Notes under the pieces: model-generated
The model's input: the letters and a program-made list of their open reading frames with translations, nothing else
The model's database searches: none
Told to the model about the DNA's origin: nothing
Source of the DNA: Deltaproteobacteria bacterium
Lineage (GTDB): Bacteria; Desulfobacterota; Syntrophia; Syntrophales; Smithellaceae
Reading direction: 5' to 3'
Assembly: GCA_009668925.1 (NCBI GenBank)
Contig: SBEK01000062.1
Location: 1-17,534 of the forward strand
Length of the DNA: 17,534 nt
Translations under genes and position numbers: made by a program
Shown here: in pieces, positions 7,927 to 14,789 of the stretch
How positions within the stretch are numbered: the first letter of the stretch is position 1
How the letters are laid out: each line of letters starts with the position of its first letter

Positions 7927-7955
7927 TTGTTGTTTTCTGGAAACGGGTGTAATAG
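7927..7955 (+). promoter_or_regulatory. sigma70-type promoter for the second paralogue
   Basis: TTGTTG (7927-7932) and TAATAG (7950-7955) are separated by 17 bp. Transcription would begin about 50 nt before the ATG at 8014. This suggests the two paralogues are separately transcribed, although read-through from the first cannot be excluded. Confidence 0.5.
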
Positions 7956-8013
7956 AGGGGCCATGGTGTTGTTTCAGACGTTTCCATGAAATATTAGAGA
8001 ACAGGATTTCAAA

Positions 8014-9357
8014 ATGGTTTCTTTTTGCCGGATCATGATATGCGTTGCAGTATGGGTATTGCTGGCGACGCCGTCATTGGGCGCGGGCTCGCGCGAGTCT
8101 GATTCTCAGCTATGGAAGGTGGGTGAGCGCCGCTGGACGGTTCAGGAGGAAAATAATTACAGCCGGTGGATAGAAACGAATGTGACGGAAGAATTTTTCA
8201 TCCGTCACGGCATTCGTGTGGATTGCGCCGACGTGCCTTACGCGCTGCGCTGGATTTATGCGCGAACGCACCATCTGCCGGCCGCTGCGCGGACCGCGGA
8301 CAACCGGTTGATCGGCCACTGGTCCACGGACTGGAAGCATCTTCCCACGGATGAGCAATGGGAAAAAGACCGCCGGTTCCGGGCGGCGCTCTTGTTCATG
8401 ATCTACCGGACGTCGACGCGGACCATGCCTGCGGACACCTATCCGATCCATGTCTCTCCGGACGCCGTGAGGGCCGGAACGATGTTTCTCATTCCCGGCG
8501 ACCATACCGGCATCGTTTGCCGCATCGTTTCCGACGGCAGTACGGCGCACCCGATCCAAACGCTGGAGGCCAATCTGCCGACAAGGATCCAAAGGCTGCT
8601 TCTCAGAAATTTCGCGTTCCTCGAACCCGGCCGGGACCGCGTTTCCGGTTTTGTCAAATTCCGGTGGCCGGTCAAAACGGGCGACGCCTGGCATTATCTT
8701 CCGGTCAAGGAACATCCCTTTTATTCCGAGGAGCAGTATTCGGCGGCCTTCAGCAAAGGCTACGCCGATTACTTCGAAGCGGTGGGGAAGCGTATCGACC
8801 CGAAAGGTCATGATCCCGGCGACCGGGCGGAAAGAATCATAAGCACCCTCACGTGCCGATTGAACGAAAGAATACCCATCGTTCTCGACGGCGGGAAAAA
8901 ATGCCGGGATGTTCGCTGTCCGGAAGGTTCACGGTATTGGGAAATGTACAGCACCTCCGACCGTGATGAATTTGTCGGTGTCCTGGTGGAGCATCTGGAA
9001 GACATCATCTGCAGGCACCATCTGGACCGGAATGCCCTTCTTGCTAAAATGGGGGAGATTCGATTGCCGATTTCTCCCGACCGGTTCGTGACGTTGCGTT
9101 ACGTCTTCGAAAATTCCAAATGGCTGTCCTCCGATCCCGGAGATTCGATCGAAGCCCGCTGGGGACTCGATAAATGCGGCAACATAGCCCTGCATCTGAA
9201 GGGAGCGCGGGAGTCCATTTCGTTTATTCAAAAGAAATACGGCAGGACCAATCCCCATTTTGCCCGGCGCGAAATCTCGTCGCAACAGAAAATCGTCGAT
9301 GAGATGACCCAGGAAAGTCTGAAAAACAATTGCGCCGTGGCTTCCCGTGAAAACTGA
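8014..9357 (+). CDS. exported NlpC/P60-like protein, paralogue 2
   Basis: A 447-residue tandem duplicate of the upstream gene. It has a signal peptide (hydrophobic residues 6-20, likely cleaved near SLGAG-S). The proposed catalytic pair sits at the same positions, C71 (RVDCADVPYALRWIYA) and H164 (LIPGDHTGIVCRIV), followed by HPIQTLEAN. Other shared blocks are RLIGHWSTDW, EKDRRFRAAL, KEHPFYSEEQY, KKCRDVRCPEGSRYW, SIEARWGLDKCG and ARESISFIQKKYG. The signal peptide diverges much more than the mature part, and the proposed active site is unchanged, so both copies look functional. AGGA lies 8 nt before the ATG. Peptidoglycan hydrolysis or another periplasmic cysteine-peptidase role is inferred only from fold-like motifs. 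Confidence 0.8.
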   Translation: MVSFCRIMICVAVWVLLATPSLGAGSRESDSQLWKVGERRWTVQEENNYSRWIETNVTEEFFIRHGIRVDCADVPYALRWIYARTHHLPAAARTADNRLIGHWSTDWKHLPTDEQWEKDRRFRAALLFMIYRTSTRTMPADTYPIHVSPDAVRAGTMFLIPGDHTGIVCRIVSDGSTAHPIQTLEANLPTRIQRLLLRNFAFLEPGRDRVSGFVKFRWPVKTGDAWHYLPVKEHPFYSEEQYSAAFSKGYADYFEAVGKRIDPKGHDPGDRAERIISTLTCRLNERIPIVLDGGKKCRDVRCPEGSRYWEMYSTSDRDEFVGVLVEHLEDIICRHHLDRNALLAKMGEIRLPISPDRFVTLRYVFENSKWLSSDPGDSIEARWGLDKCGNIALHLKGARESISFIQKKYGRTNPHFARREISSQQKIVDEMTQESLKNNCAVASREN

Positions 9358-9729
9358 TCCATAAGCGGCCGCGAGACGCCTGAACCGGAACGTTAGCAAA
9401 CAAAATCTCCTGCTGCTCACCATGTCATTGGACGCAAATTTAAGTCCGGCTGTGGCAACCTTATTTCGTCATTGCGAATTTATGACCCTGAACGTGGTAA
9501 TCTAATCAATTGCTAAATCTTGAGATGGCCACGCCGATTGACGCGTGCCCTTTAGGGTAGAATCGCCTCGAAGTGACGTTGAGGAGGGATCAGCGATGCC
9601 ACCCGGCATGCGCAGGGAAACTGCCTTCCCTCCGTCGATGTCTGCGAGGGCTCGCCATGACGAAAAGGCGATTGCGACACCGTTTCTATGGCGGCGGGGG
9701 GTGGATTCCCTGATACCGGGATGATGGCT
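9358..9729. other. 372-bp gene-free region before tRNA-Arg
   Basis: Holds the REP-like element at 9467-9578 and further degenerate fragments of similar look (for example GTCATTGGACGC near 9424, and GTCTGCGAGG...GATTGCGACACC near 9638-9685). A degenerate ATTCCC...GGGATGATGG hairpin sits close to the tRNA. The open frames here are short and show no coding features or ribosome-binding sites. Confidence 0.55.
9467..9578. repeat. REP-like (BIME-type) inverted element
   Basis: Outer ends CGTCATTGCGA (9467-9477) and TCGAAGTGACG (9568-9578) are inverted with two mismatches. Inner arms CGTGG-TA-ATCT (from 9493) and AGAT-GG-CCACG (ending 9533) pair around a short A/T-rich centre. The whole can fold into a double hairpin typical of paired REP units. 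Confidence 0.65.
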
Positions 9730-9806
9730 TGGTGGGCAATCTGGGATTCGAACCCAGGGCCTTTGGCTTCGGAGGCCAACGCTCTATCCATCTGAGCTAA
9801 TTGCCC
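9730..9806 (-). tRNA. tRNA-Arg (anticodon CCG)
   Basis: On the minus strand the acceptor stem GGGCAAT (9800-9806) pairs with ATTGCCC (9734-9740), followed by discriminator A and an encoded CCA (9730-9732). The D arm is AGCTCAGATGGATAGAGC. The anticodon arm is TTGGC-CTCCGAA-GCCAA, giving anticodon CCG. The T arm is CTGGG-TTCGAAT-CCCAG. The cloverleaf is complete, and A in the D loop suits an arginine tRNA. It decodes the CGG codon and sits about 90 bp downstream of metF on the same strand. Confidence 0.95.
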
Positions 9807-9899
9807 ACGCGGGGAGTTTCTACACTATCCCGGCGTAATCTTCAATGAATAAATTCTGTGATGTTCAAAGAACGGGCAAGAGCTGTTTTAAGTGCCTGT

Positions 9900-11459
9900 T
9901 TATTTCCCGGGAGAATTTTGCGGCTGCTTCCTGGAGGTGTGGTCTTTTCCCAGGTAGTAGTTGAGCCAGGAGGATGTCTGATAAAGGTCCCAGTTGCAGG
10001 GAGGGATGATCTGCGCTCCCAACCCGGCTTCTTCTCCGTGCTTTTTTAAACGGGCGTAGGCGCGCACATAAACGCACTTCCTCTTTCCGGGATAGACTTC
10101 ACACCAGCCCTGAAAACTTCCTCCGCAGGCGCCGTTGCGCTGGTTTTTCGGGCACTGCGACATGGGGCACAGGTAGGCGACATCGACAAGCGCGCAATCC
10201 CCGCAGTCCCGGCAGTCGAAAAGCATGACTTTACCGAGATGCTCCGTCTTGTGAAAGAAACGTTCCAGCTTTGAGCCCTGCACGCCGTGGCTTAATTTTT
10301 TCATCATGCCGTAGAGTTTTTTCCCCGGTTCGAACATCAGACGGTGGAATGCCCGGGAAAACCCGTACGAGCATTCGACGGCGGCGTCTTGCGGCCGGGA
10401 CTGACGCGGCGCGGGCTTGGCGCTGTTGAGTCCTGTCGCCAGGTCGCGTTCGAAATAATAGAACCCGTTATCGATCGGATAATCAAAATATTGGATGAGG
10501 TGGAGCCATTCGGAGGCGAGCGTTTCCCCGAGGCGGATGATTTCCTCCACCTGTCCGTACGCGATGTTGTGACCGCCGATGTGGACGCCGGCAAATCCCA
10601 TGCCTTTCATGATCGCATACATTCGGGCGGCCCGCAGGATTCTGGCCCCCTCGCCTTTGTCGGGATCCTTGCGCTCCTGATCCAGCTGAGCGAGCAGTTT
10701 GTCGGTCACCACGGAGCCGGGGAGGTCATTGCGGTTCATCATCCTGGCTGCGCCGAACGGGAGAATGTAAATGTTGCCGATGAGGGGGACGTTGAAATTG
10801 TTTTGCTTCATGAAAAGCAGCACTTCATGAAATTTTCTGGCGTCATATCCCAGTTGCGTAACGATGAATTGCGCACCTGCTTCGATTTTCTTCTGCAGCT
10901 TGAAATACTGGCTCATTTGTTCCGCTTCCGTCGCTTTGAAGGGAGAGACGACGGCGCCGGCAAAAAAATCACTCGGCTGGTGGCGAACAACCCCCTTGAC
11001 TCCCGGATACGCAAGTCCGCGGTTCATATCTTTGATCAGTTGCAGAACGTGAACCGGATCCAGATCAAAAACCGGGGCGGGTCTTCCGTGGTATCCGGAT
11101 ACGGGGTAGTCACCGCTCATGACCAGAAGGTTGCGGACGCCGGTCCGATCCAGGGCATAGAGCTGGCTTTCAATCTGATTGCGGTTCTTGTCTTTGCAGG
11201 TGAAGTGGACAAGCGGTTCGATGCCCAGTTGGAGAATTTCAACGCCCATGAAATCGGCCGACATGGCCGGGGTGCCGCCCGGATTGTCGGTGAGCGTCAG
11301 GGCCTGGACCTTCCCGCCGGCCGCCGCCTGGGCGGCCTGGGCCAGGGCCCGGTCCTGCGTGCTTTCTTTCGCGCCTCTTCCCGGCACCAGTTCCCAGGTC
11401 ACGGGGAATACGGCCGGATCCAGGAGCGCCTCTTTGAAACGGTTGTTCTGCATGGTCAT
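9900..11459 (-). CDS. metF: methylenetetrahydrofolate reductase with C-terminal MetV-like domain
   Basis: Reduces 5,10-methylene-tetrahydrofolate to 5-methyl-tetrahydrofolate, for methionine synthesis or the methyl branch of the Wood-Ljungdahl pathway. The N-terminal part (about residues 15-310) is a MetF flavin-binding TIM barrel, with the conserved acid E23 in TWELVPGRG and motifs such as LVMSGDYP and GAQFIVTQLGYDARKF. The C-terminal part carries a dense cysteine set, C416, C419, C422, C431, C436, C445, C453 and C462, as in the MTHFR C-terminal (MetV-type) domain that is a separate subunit in some acetogens. I chose ATG at 11459 (AGGA 8 nt upstream); ATG at 11453 (AAGGA 6 nt upstream) is equally possible. 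Longer N-termini are unlikely. The electron donor cannot be told from the sequence. Confidence 0.9.
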   Translation of the reverse strand: MTMQNNRFKEALLDPAVFPVTWELVPGRGAKESTQDRALAQAAQAAAGGKVQALTLTDNPGGTPAMSADFMGVEILQLGIEPLVHFTCKDKNRNQIESQLYALDRTGVRNLLVMSGDYPVSGYHGRPAPVFDLDPVHVLQLIKDMNRGLAYPGVKGVVRHQPSDFFAGAVVSPFKATEAEQMSQYFKLQKKIEAGAQFIVTQLGYDARKFHEVLLFMKQNNFNVPLIGNIYILPFGAARMMNRNDLPGSVVTDKLLAQLDQERKDPDKGEGARILRAARMYAIMKGMGFAGVHIGGHNIAYGQVEEIIRLGETLASEWLHLIQYFDYPIDNGFYYFERDLATGLNSAKPAPRQSRPQDAAVECSYGFSRAFHRLMFEPGKKLYGMMKKLSHGVQGSKLERFFHKTEHLGKVMLFDCRDCGDCALVDVAYLCPMSQCPKNQRNGACGGSFQGWCEVYPGKRKCVYVRAYARLKKHGEEAGLGAQIIPPCNWDLYQTSSWLNYYLGKDHTSRKQPQNSPGK

Positions 11460-11487
11460 TCCTTGTTTCCTGCTACGGATGCGCCCA

Positions 11488-11516
11488 CAAATGGCATTTA
11501 CAAAAGAGCTTGTCAA
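11488..11516 (-). promoter_or_regulatory. possible metF promoter
   Basis: On the minus strand a perfect TTGACA (complement of 11511-11516) lies 17 bp from CATTTG, a weak -10. It falls 52 bp before the chosen ATG. The -35 is convincing, the -10 is not. Confidence 0.35.
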
Positions 11517-11538
11517 CTGATTTTCGCGAGCGCGGATC

Positions 11539-11563
11539 AATCACCGCGCCGCTATCGGTGATT
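11539..11563. promoter_or_regulatory. inverted repeat between metF and the amidase gene
   Basis: AATCACCG (11539-11546) and CGGTGATT (11556-11563) form a perfect 8-bp inverted repeat with a 9-nt centre. It sits just upstream of the metF -35 box in the divergent spacer and has no T tract. It could be a regulator binding site, but no known motif was recognised. Confidence 0.35.
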
Positions 11564-11694
11564 CTTCTGCGGCCGGGGTTACGGGTCCACATCCGGTTAA
11601 TGCAATCCGACCCATGACCTGCGAATCACGTCGCCGCCGGGGAGATCTCAATCCTTTCCTTGCAGTTGACCCGGAAATTTGTTACTTTTCAGCC

Positions 11695-13233
11695 ATGTCT
11701 CGAGCAGTGCAAAGGGGAAAGACGTGCATCGTATACGGCCTGGCGATTTTTATCCTGGTGGCGTGGTCTGCGCACGGATACGCGGCGACTGAAATATCCA
11801 AAGTCCGGCACTGGGCCGCACCCGATCACACGCGCGTTGTGTTCGATCTCAGCGCCGAACCGGATTATCAGTTTTACCTCAGGGACAACGTGCTGACTCT
11901 GGAATTCAGAGGCGCGTCGCTTCATCCGTCCTTGTCCGGCGAAAAAATGGTCGGAAAACCCGGCATCAGCAAAATCATCTTTTCGACGGCGGACAATCAT
12001 ACCTGCAAGATTGAAATCGTCCTCACGGAATATCTGACCACCGAAGTATTCAAGCTCAGGCAAATTCTGGATAAGCCTGACCGCATCGTCGTGGACATTA
12101 TCGTGGAACCGGCCGCCAAAATAGAGGCGGTCAGGGAGCGCATCGTGCCGTCCGTGAAAAGAAGGGTGATTGTGATCGATCCCGGCCATGGCGGAGAAGA
12201 CCCCGGCGCCGTGGGCAAGAACGGCACATACGAAAAACATGTCGTGCTGGCCATGGGCCGCGAAATCAAAAAGGCGATTGACGCCATGCCCGGATATTCC
12301 GCGGTCTTGACCCGCGACGGGGATTACTATGTGTCTTTCAGCAAGCGCCTGAATACCGCCCGACTGTCCAATGCGAGCCTCTTTATCAGCGTCCATGCCG
12401 ACGCGGCCCGAAACCGGCAGGCCCGGGGCAGCTCCGTTTATTGCCTGTCCACGGGAGCGGCAAGCAACGAAGCCGCGAAACTGCTGGCCAACAACGAGAA
12501 CCTGTCCGATATTGTCGGCGGTGTTCCCAACGGCGAGGGCAACAATCAGTCCGACGAGATTATCCTGAACATGTTTCAGACCAACACGATCAATCTATCG
12601 AAAACATTCGCCGCGGATTTGCTCGATCAATTGGGCCGCGTGCAGCATCTGAAGTATCCCGTCTTTCATGAAGCGCCTTTCCGCGTGCTGAAGCTGCTGG
12701 ATACGCCGGCAGTTCTCCTGGAGACGGCGTTCATCTCCCATGCCGGCGAAGAACGCCTGCTGATGAAAAGCAGCTTCCGGAAAACAATCGCGCAGGCGGT
12801 TGCGGCGTCGGTGGCCCGTTATTTTTCGGGAACGGCGGTTGCGGCATCCAGCCCGGATGCGGCCCAGCCGGAAAACAACGACGCTCCCGTGGTCAGGAAG
12901 GCGCCGGATTCGGGGAAAACGGCGACGTATCGCGTCCGGCGCGGCGACACCTTGAATGCCGTCGCGAGGAGGCATGAAACGACCCTGGCCGTGCTCTTGA
13001 AACTGAATCACCTGAAAATAAACGATCCGCTCTATGTCGGCCGGAAGATTCTCGTCCCGGTCGCCGAACCGGAGCCCGCGGCGGCTTTGAAAATATATAC
13101 GGTCAAAAAAGGCGACACGCTTTTTTCGCTGGCGAAGAGCTGCAAAATGACCGTTGCTGAATTGCGTAGGATCAACAAGATGACCGATGCGGACGTCCTG
13201 TGTTTGGGACAAAAGATTAAATTGCCCGAGTGA
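11695..13233 (+). CDS. N-acetylmuramoyl-L-alanine amidase (AMIN, Amidase_3, LysM x2)
   Basis: AmiC-type cell-wall amidase that cleaves the bond between MurNAc and L-Ala, usually during septum splitting. The 512-residue protein begins with a signal peptide (hydrophobic VYGLAIFILVAWSAHGYA, about residues 14-31), followed by an AMIN domain (about 35-125). The Amidase_3 domain has zinc ligands H165 (DPGHGGEDPG), E180 (GTYEKH) and H234 (FISVHAD), and catalytic E343 (LLETAFIS). Two LysM repeats follow a linker: YRVRRGDTLNAVARRHET (from about 411) and IYTVKKGDTLFSLAKSCKM (from about 468). The domain order is typical of Gram-negative amidases; C-terminal LysM repeats add peptidoglycan binding. The ATG at 11695 suits the signal peptide although no good Shine-Dalgarno is seen. 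Confidence 0.94.
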   Translation: MSRAVQRGKTCIVYGLAIFILVAWSAHGYAATEISKVRHWAAPDHTRVVFDLSAEPDYQFYLRDNVLTLEFRGASLHPSLSGEKMVGKPGISKIIFSTADNHTCKIEIVLTEYLTTEVFKLRQILDKPDRIVVDIIVEPAAKIEAVRERIVPSVKRRVIVIDPGHGGEDPGAVGKNGTYEKHVVLAMGREIKKAIDAMPGYSAVLTRDGDYYVSFSKRLNTARLSNASLFISVHADAARNRQARGSSVYCLSTGAASNEAAKLLANNENLSDIVGGVPNGEGNNQSDEIILNMFQTNTINLSKTFAADLLDQLGRVQHLKYPVFHEAPFRVLKLLDTPAVLLETAFISHAGEERLLMKSSFRKTIAQAVAASVARYFSGTAVAASSPDAAQPENNDAPVVRKAPDSGKTATYRVRRGDTLNAVARRHETTLAVLLKLNHLKINDPLYVGRKILVPVAEPEPAAALKIYTVKKGDTLFSLAKSCKMTVAELRRINKMTDADVLCLGQKIKLPE

Positions 13234-13258
13234 CGCAGATTGCCCATAAAGCGTCATT
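13229..13258 (+). terminator. weak terminator-like hairpin after the amidase gene
   Basis: AGTGACGC pairs with GCGTCATT (8 bp with one wobble) around a 14-nt loop, followed by the T-rich TTTCCATTTTC. It overlaps the amidase stop codon. The stem is short and the loop large, so it may only be partial or fortuitous. Confidence 0.25.
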
Positions 13259-13294
13259 TCCATTTTCACCGTTCACATGTTCAGGGAGGCGACT

Positions 13295-13948
13295 ATGACC
13301 GAAGCAACGCGGCAGGCCCTGTGCGGATTACGCGATCTTTCCATGCTGAAATGGTACGTGATTCCTCTGATGGCGATTGTCTTTTATGTGTATACGCGGG
13401 AAATCAAAGAGGCGAAAAAAACCGGTGATTGGAACGCGCTTTTGGCCGGGTTAACCATCTTCGGCGTGGATTTCCTAAACGAGACATGGAACGGCTGGGT
13501 ATTGAACGTTACGGGGCGCTCCGCTTTCTGGACGACACCGGGCGATACCGCGCTCCGGACGATGGTGGGCTGGAATATTGAAATCATGTTTATGTTCCTG
13601 CTCGTGGGCATTGTCTATTACAACAGCCTTTCGGAGAGCAAAAAAGAAAAAATTCTGGGTGTTCCGGAAAAGTGGTTCTGGGCTATCGGCTACAGCATCT
13701 TCTGTGTTTTCATTGAATGCGTGCTGAACCTGGGCGGTCACCTGGTGTGGGAGTATCCCTTCTGGTCTTTGTCTTTTAAAGGCGTCTGGCTGATCTTCCT
13801 TATCGGTTACTTCCACTTCTTCTGCTTTGCCATCCTGGTCATCAGCCTCAAAACGATGAAGGCCAAGTTGACGACCGTGGGAATCGTTTATGCCGTTCCG
13901 GTTTTCATGAATATCCTGGCTTTCGGTTTTCTGGGCTGGCGTTACTGA
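13295..13948 (+). CDS. six-helix membrane protein of unknown function
   Basis: I do not recognise this family. The chosen ATG has a strong AGGGAGG about 6 nt upstream and yields 217 residues. About six hydrophobic segments are visible: WYVIPLMAIVFYVYT; LLAGLTIFGVDFLNETWNGWVL; IEIMFMFLLVGIVYY; WFWAIGYSIFCVFIECVLNL; GVWLIFLIGYFHFFCFAILVI; and VGIVYAVPVFMNILAFGFL. Polar residues sit inside or at the edges of helices (DFLNETWN, FIECVLNLGGHLVWEY, YFHFF), suggesting a ligand site or cofactor rather than a pure structural role. There is no signal peptide. It follows the amidase by 61 bp on the same strand and may share its transcript, but a common function is not implied. Confidence 0.75.
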   Translation: MTEATRQALCGLRDLSMLKWYVIPLMAIVFYVYTREIKEAKKTGDWNALLAGLTIFGVDFLNETWNGWVLNVTGRSAFWTTPGDTALRTMVGWNIEIMFMFLLVGIVYYNSLSESKKEKILGVPEKWFWAIGYSIFCVFIECVLNLGGHLVWEYPFWSLSFKGVWLIFLIGYFHFFCFAILVISLKTMKAKLTTVGIVYAVPVFMNILAFGFLGWRY

Positions 13949-13991
13949 TGCGCAGGTCACGGTGCAAAACGACGGCGCCTCAGTAATCGTG

Positions 13992-14076
13992 CCAACCGTT
14001 GGAACAAGGGGCTGCACCCCCTGTTCTCGATCCGTTGTTCTGCGTATCGGCAGGGAACGGTTGGAAACCGTTCCCT
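13992..14076. repeat. complex palindromic repeat between convergent genes
   Basis: Three nested palindromes. AGGGAACGGTT (14052-14062) and AACCGTTCCCT (14066-14076) form a perfect 11-bp stem with a 3-nt loop. GAACAAGGGG (14002-14011) pairs with CCCCCTGTTC (14017-14026) at 9 of 10 positions. CCAACCGTT (13992-14000) is also a perfect inverted match to AACGGTTGG (14056-14064), so alternative folds exist. No T tract follows on either strand. The hairpin touches the hemerythrin stop codon and may act as a bidirectional mRNA end-stabiliser or terminator-like repeat. Confidence 0.6.
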
Positions 14077-14611
14077 ACAATCCGGTGTAGTATTCAAAGA
14101 CTTTGTTGTATTTTTCGTGGACCATCTTGCGGTCGAACTCCCAGAATTCGGCGAGCATTTTTTCCTGTTCGTCTTTGTTGAAGTATTCCTGGCAGGGGTA
14201 AAAGAAATGTTTGTCTTCTTTCTCAATGTGCTTCGGATAAAAGTCGCCCAGCTCCCGGGCCAAATGAATGATGTCGGCCAGTTTTCCTTCATCGCCCGAT
14301 AAATAGGCCTCCTTGGCGGCGACGATCCCGGCCGTTGTCTTTCTACCCCAGACGTGTTCGTCAATCAGTTCCTGCATGATTCTTTTAAGGTCGGCGGTCA
14401 ATTCCTTTTTCGCCAGGTCCCGAAACAGAATTTCTTCTTCTTTGCCGTGATGGGTACGATCCGCGTAGGTCCGGACGAAATCAACGGCTGTGTCGATGAT
14501 CACGGGGTTGACGCGTTTGTCCGCTTCCGCTCTGTCTATATGACGCATCATCGCCACGAGCATTTTTTCAATCAGACGATGCTCCCACATCAATGGTCCA
14601 ATCGGCTTCAT
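14075..14611 (-). CDS. hemerythrin-like domain protein
   Basis: A 178-residue protein with the four-helix hemerythrin pattern that binds a di-iron centre for oxygen, NO or iron handling. Candidate ligands in order are H11 (WEHRLIEKML), H54/H55 with E58-E60 (RTHHGKEEEILF), E85-H86 (DEHVWGR), and H128 with E132 and H135 (YPKHIEKEDKHFFYP). It starts at an ATG with AGGAGG 7 nt upstream. It has no signal peptide and no fused signalling domain, so it is cytoplasmic and stands alone. It is divergent from the zinc regulator gene. In anaerobes such proteins are usually linked to oxygen or NO defence; that role here is an inference. Confidence 0.88.
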   Translation of the reverse strand: MKPIGPLMWEHRLIEKMLVAMMRHIDRAEADKRVNPVIIDTAVDFVRTYADRTHHGKEEEILFRDLAKKELTADLKRIMQELIDEHVWGRKTTAGIVAAKEAYLSGDEGKLADIIHLARELGDFYPKHIEKEDKHFFYPCQEYFNKDEQEKMLAEFWEFDRKMVHEKYNKVFEYYTGL

Positions 14612-14672
14612 CAGTCATCCTCCTTTCCGGGGGCGCGTTTGAATTTCAGACGGATAATAGCTGTCCGGGATC

Positions 14673-14701
14673 TTTATAACATTCCGGCCCGAAATTCACA
14701 A
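14673..14701 (-). promoter_or_regulatory. extended -10 promoter for the hemerythrin gene
   Basis: On the minus strand TTGTGA (complement of 14696-14701) and TATAAA (14673-14678) are 17 bp apart, with a TGt extension immediately before the -10 hexamer. This is one of the best promoter matches in the window; transcription would start about 55 nt before the ATG. Confidence 0.65.
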
Positions 14702-14752
14702 AGTAATATTGCATTCATTGCGGGGACGGTTTATCCGGCGCGTTTATATGTG

Positions 14753-14769
14753 TTGCAACCGGGTTGCAA
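14753..14769 (+). promoter_or_regulatory. candidate Zur/Fur operator before the regulator gene
   Basis: A perfect 17-bp inverted repeat, TTGCAAC-CGG-GTTGCAA. It lies 4 bp downstream of an A/T-rich TTTATAT (14743-14749) that could be the -10 box, and 20 bp upstream of the Fur-family start codon. A dimer bound here would cover the transcription start, consistent with autorepression. A related site precedes znuA. Confidence 0.7.
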
Positions 14770-14789
14770 TTTTGATACACAGGCACATC

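Larger units (their letters stand above)
7674..8013. other. 340-bp spacer between the paralogues
   Basis: Contains a REP-like palindromic element (7733-7802), a well-formed promoter (7927-7955) and an 8-bp inverted repeat TGGAAACG (7938-7945) / CGTTTCCA (7979-7986) bracketing the -10 region. No coding sequence is supported here, and no terminator with a T tract was found after the first paralogue. Confidence 0.6.

Noticed and set aside
7733..9578. Repeats as a CRISPR array
   Set aside because: The repeats are few, unequal, palindromic and far apart, without regular spacers or cas genes.
9552..9791. 79-codon minus-strand frame running into the tRNA
   Set aside because: It overlaps tRNA-Arg and a palindromic repeat, and has no ribosome-binding site.
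9730..9806. tRNA-Arg as an integration site for a genomic island
   Set aside because: No integrase gene and no duplicated tRNA 3' end were seen in the window; the neighbours look like ordinary chromosomal genes.
10344..11561. 405-codon plus-strand frame opposite metF
   Set aside because: Shadow of the MetF frame; no start signal, no protein features.
11460..11694. SAM or other riboswitch upstream of metF
   Set aside because: The predicted leader is too short for known SAM riboswitches and lacks their conserved motifs; the 8-bp inverted repeat is upstream of the likely promoter.
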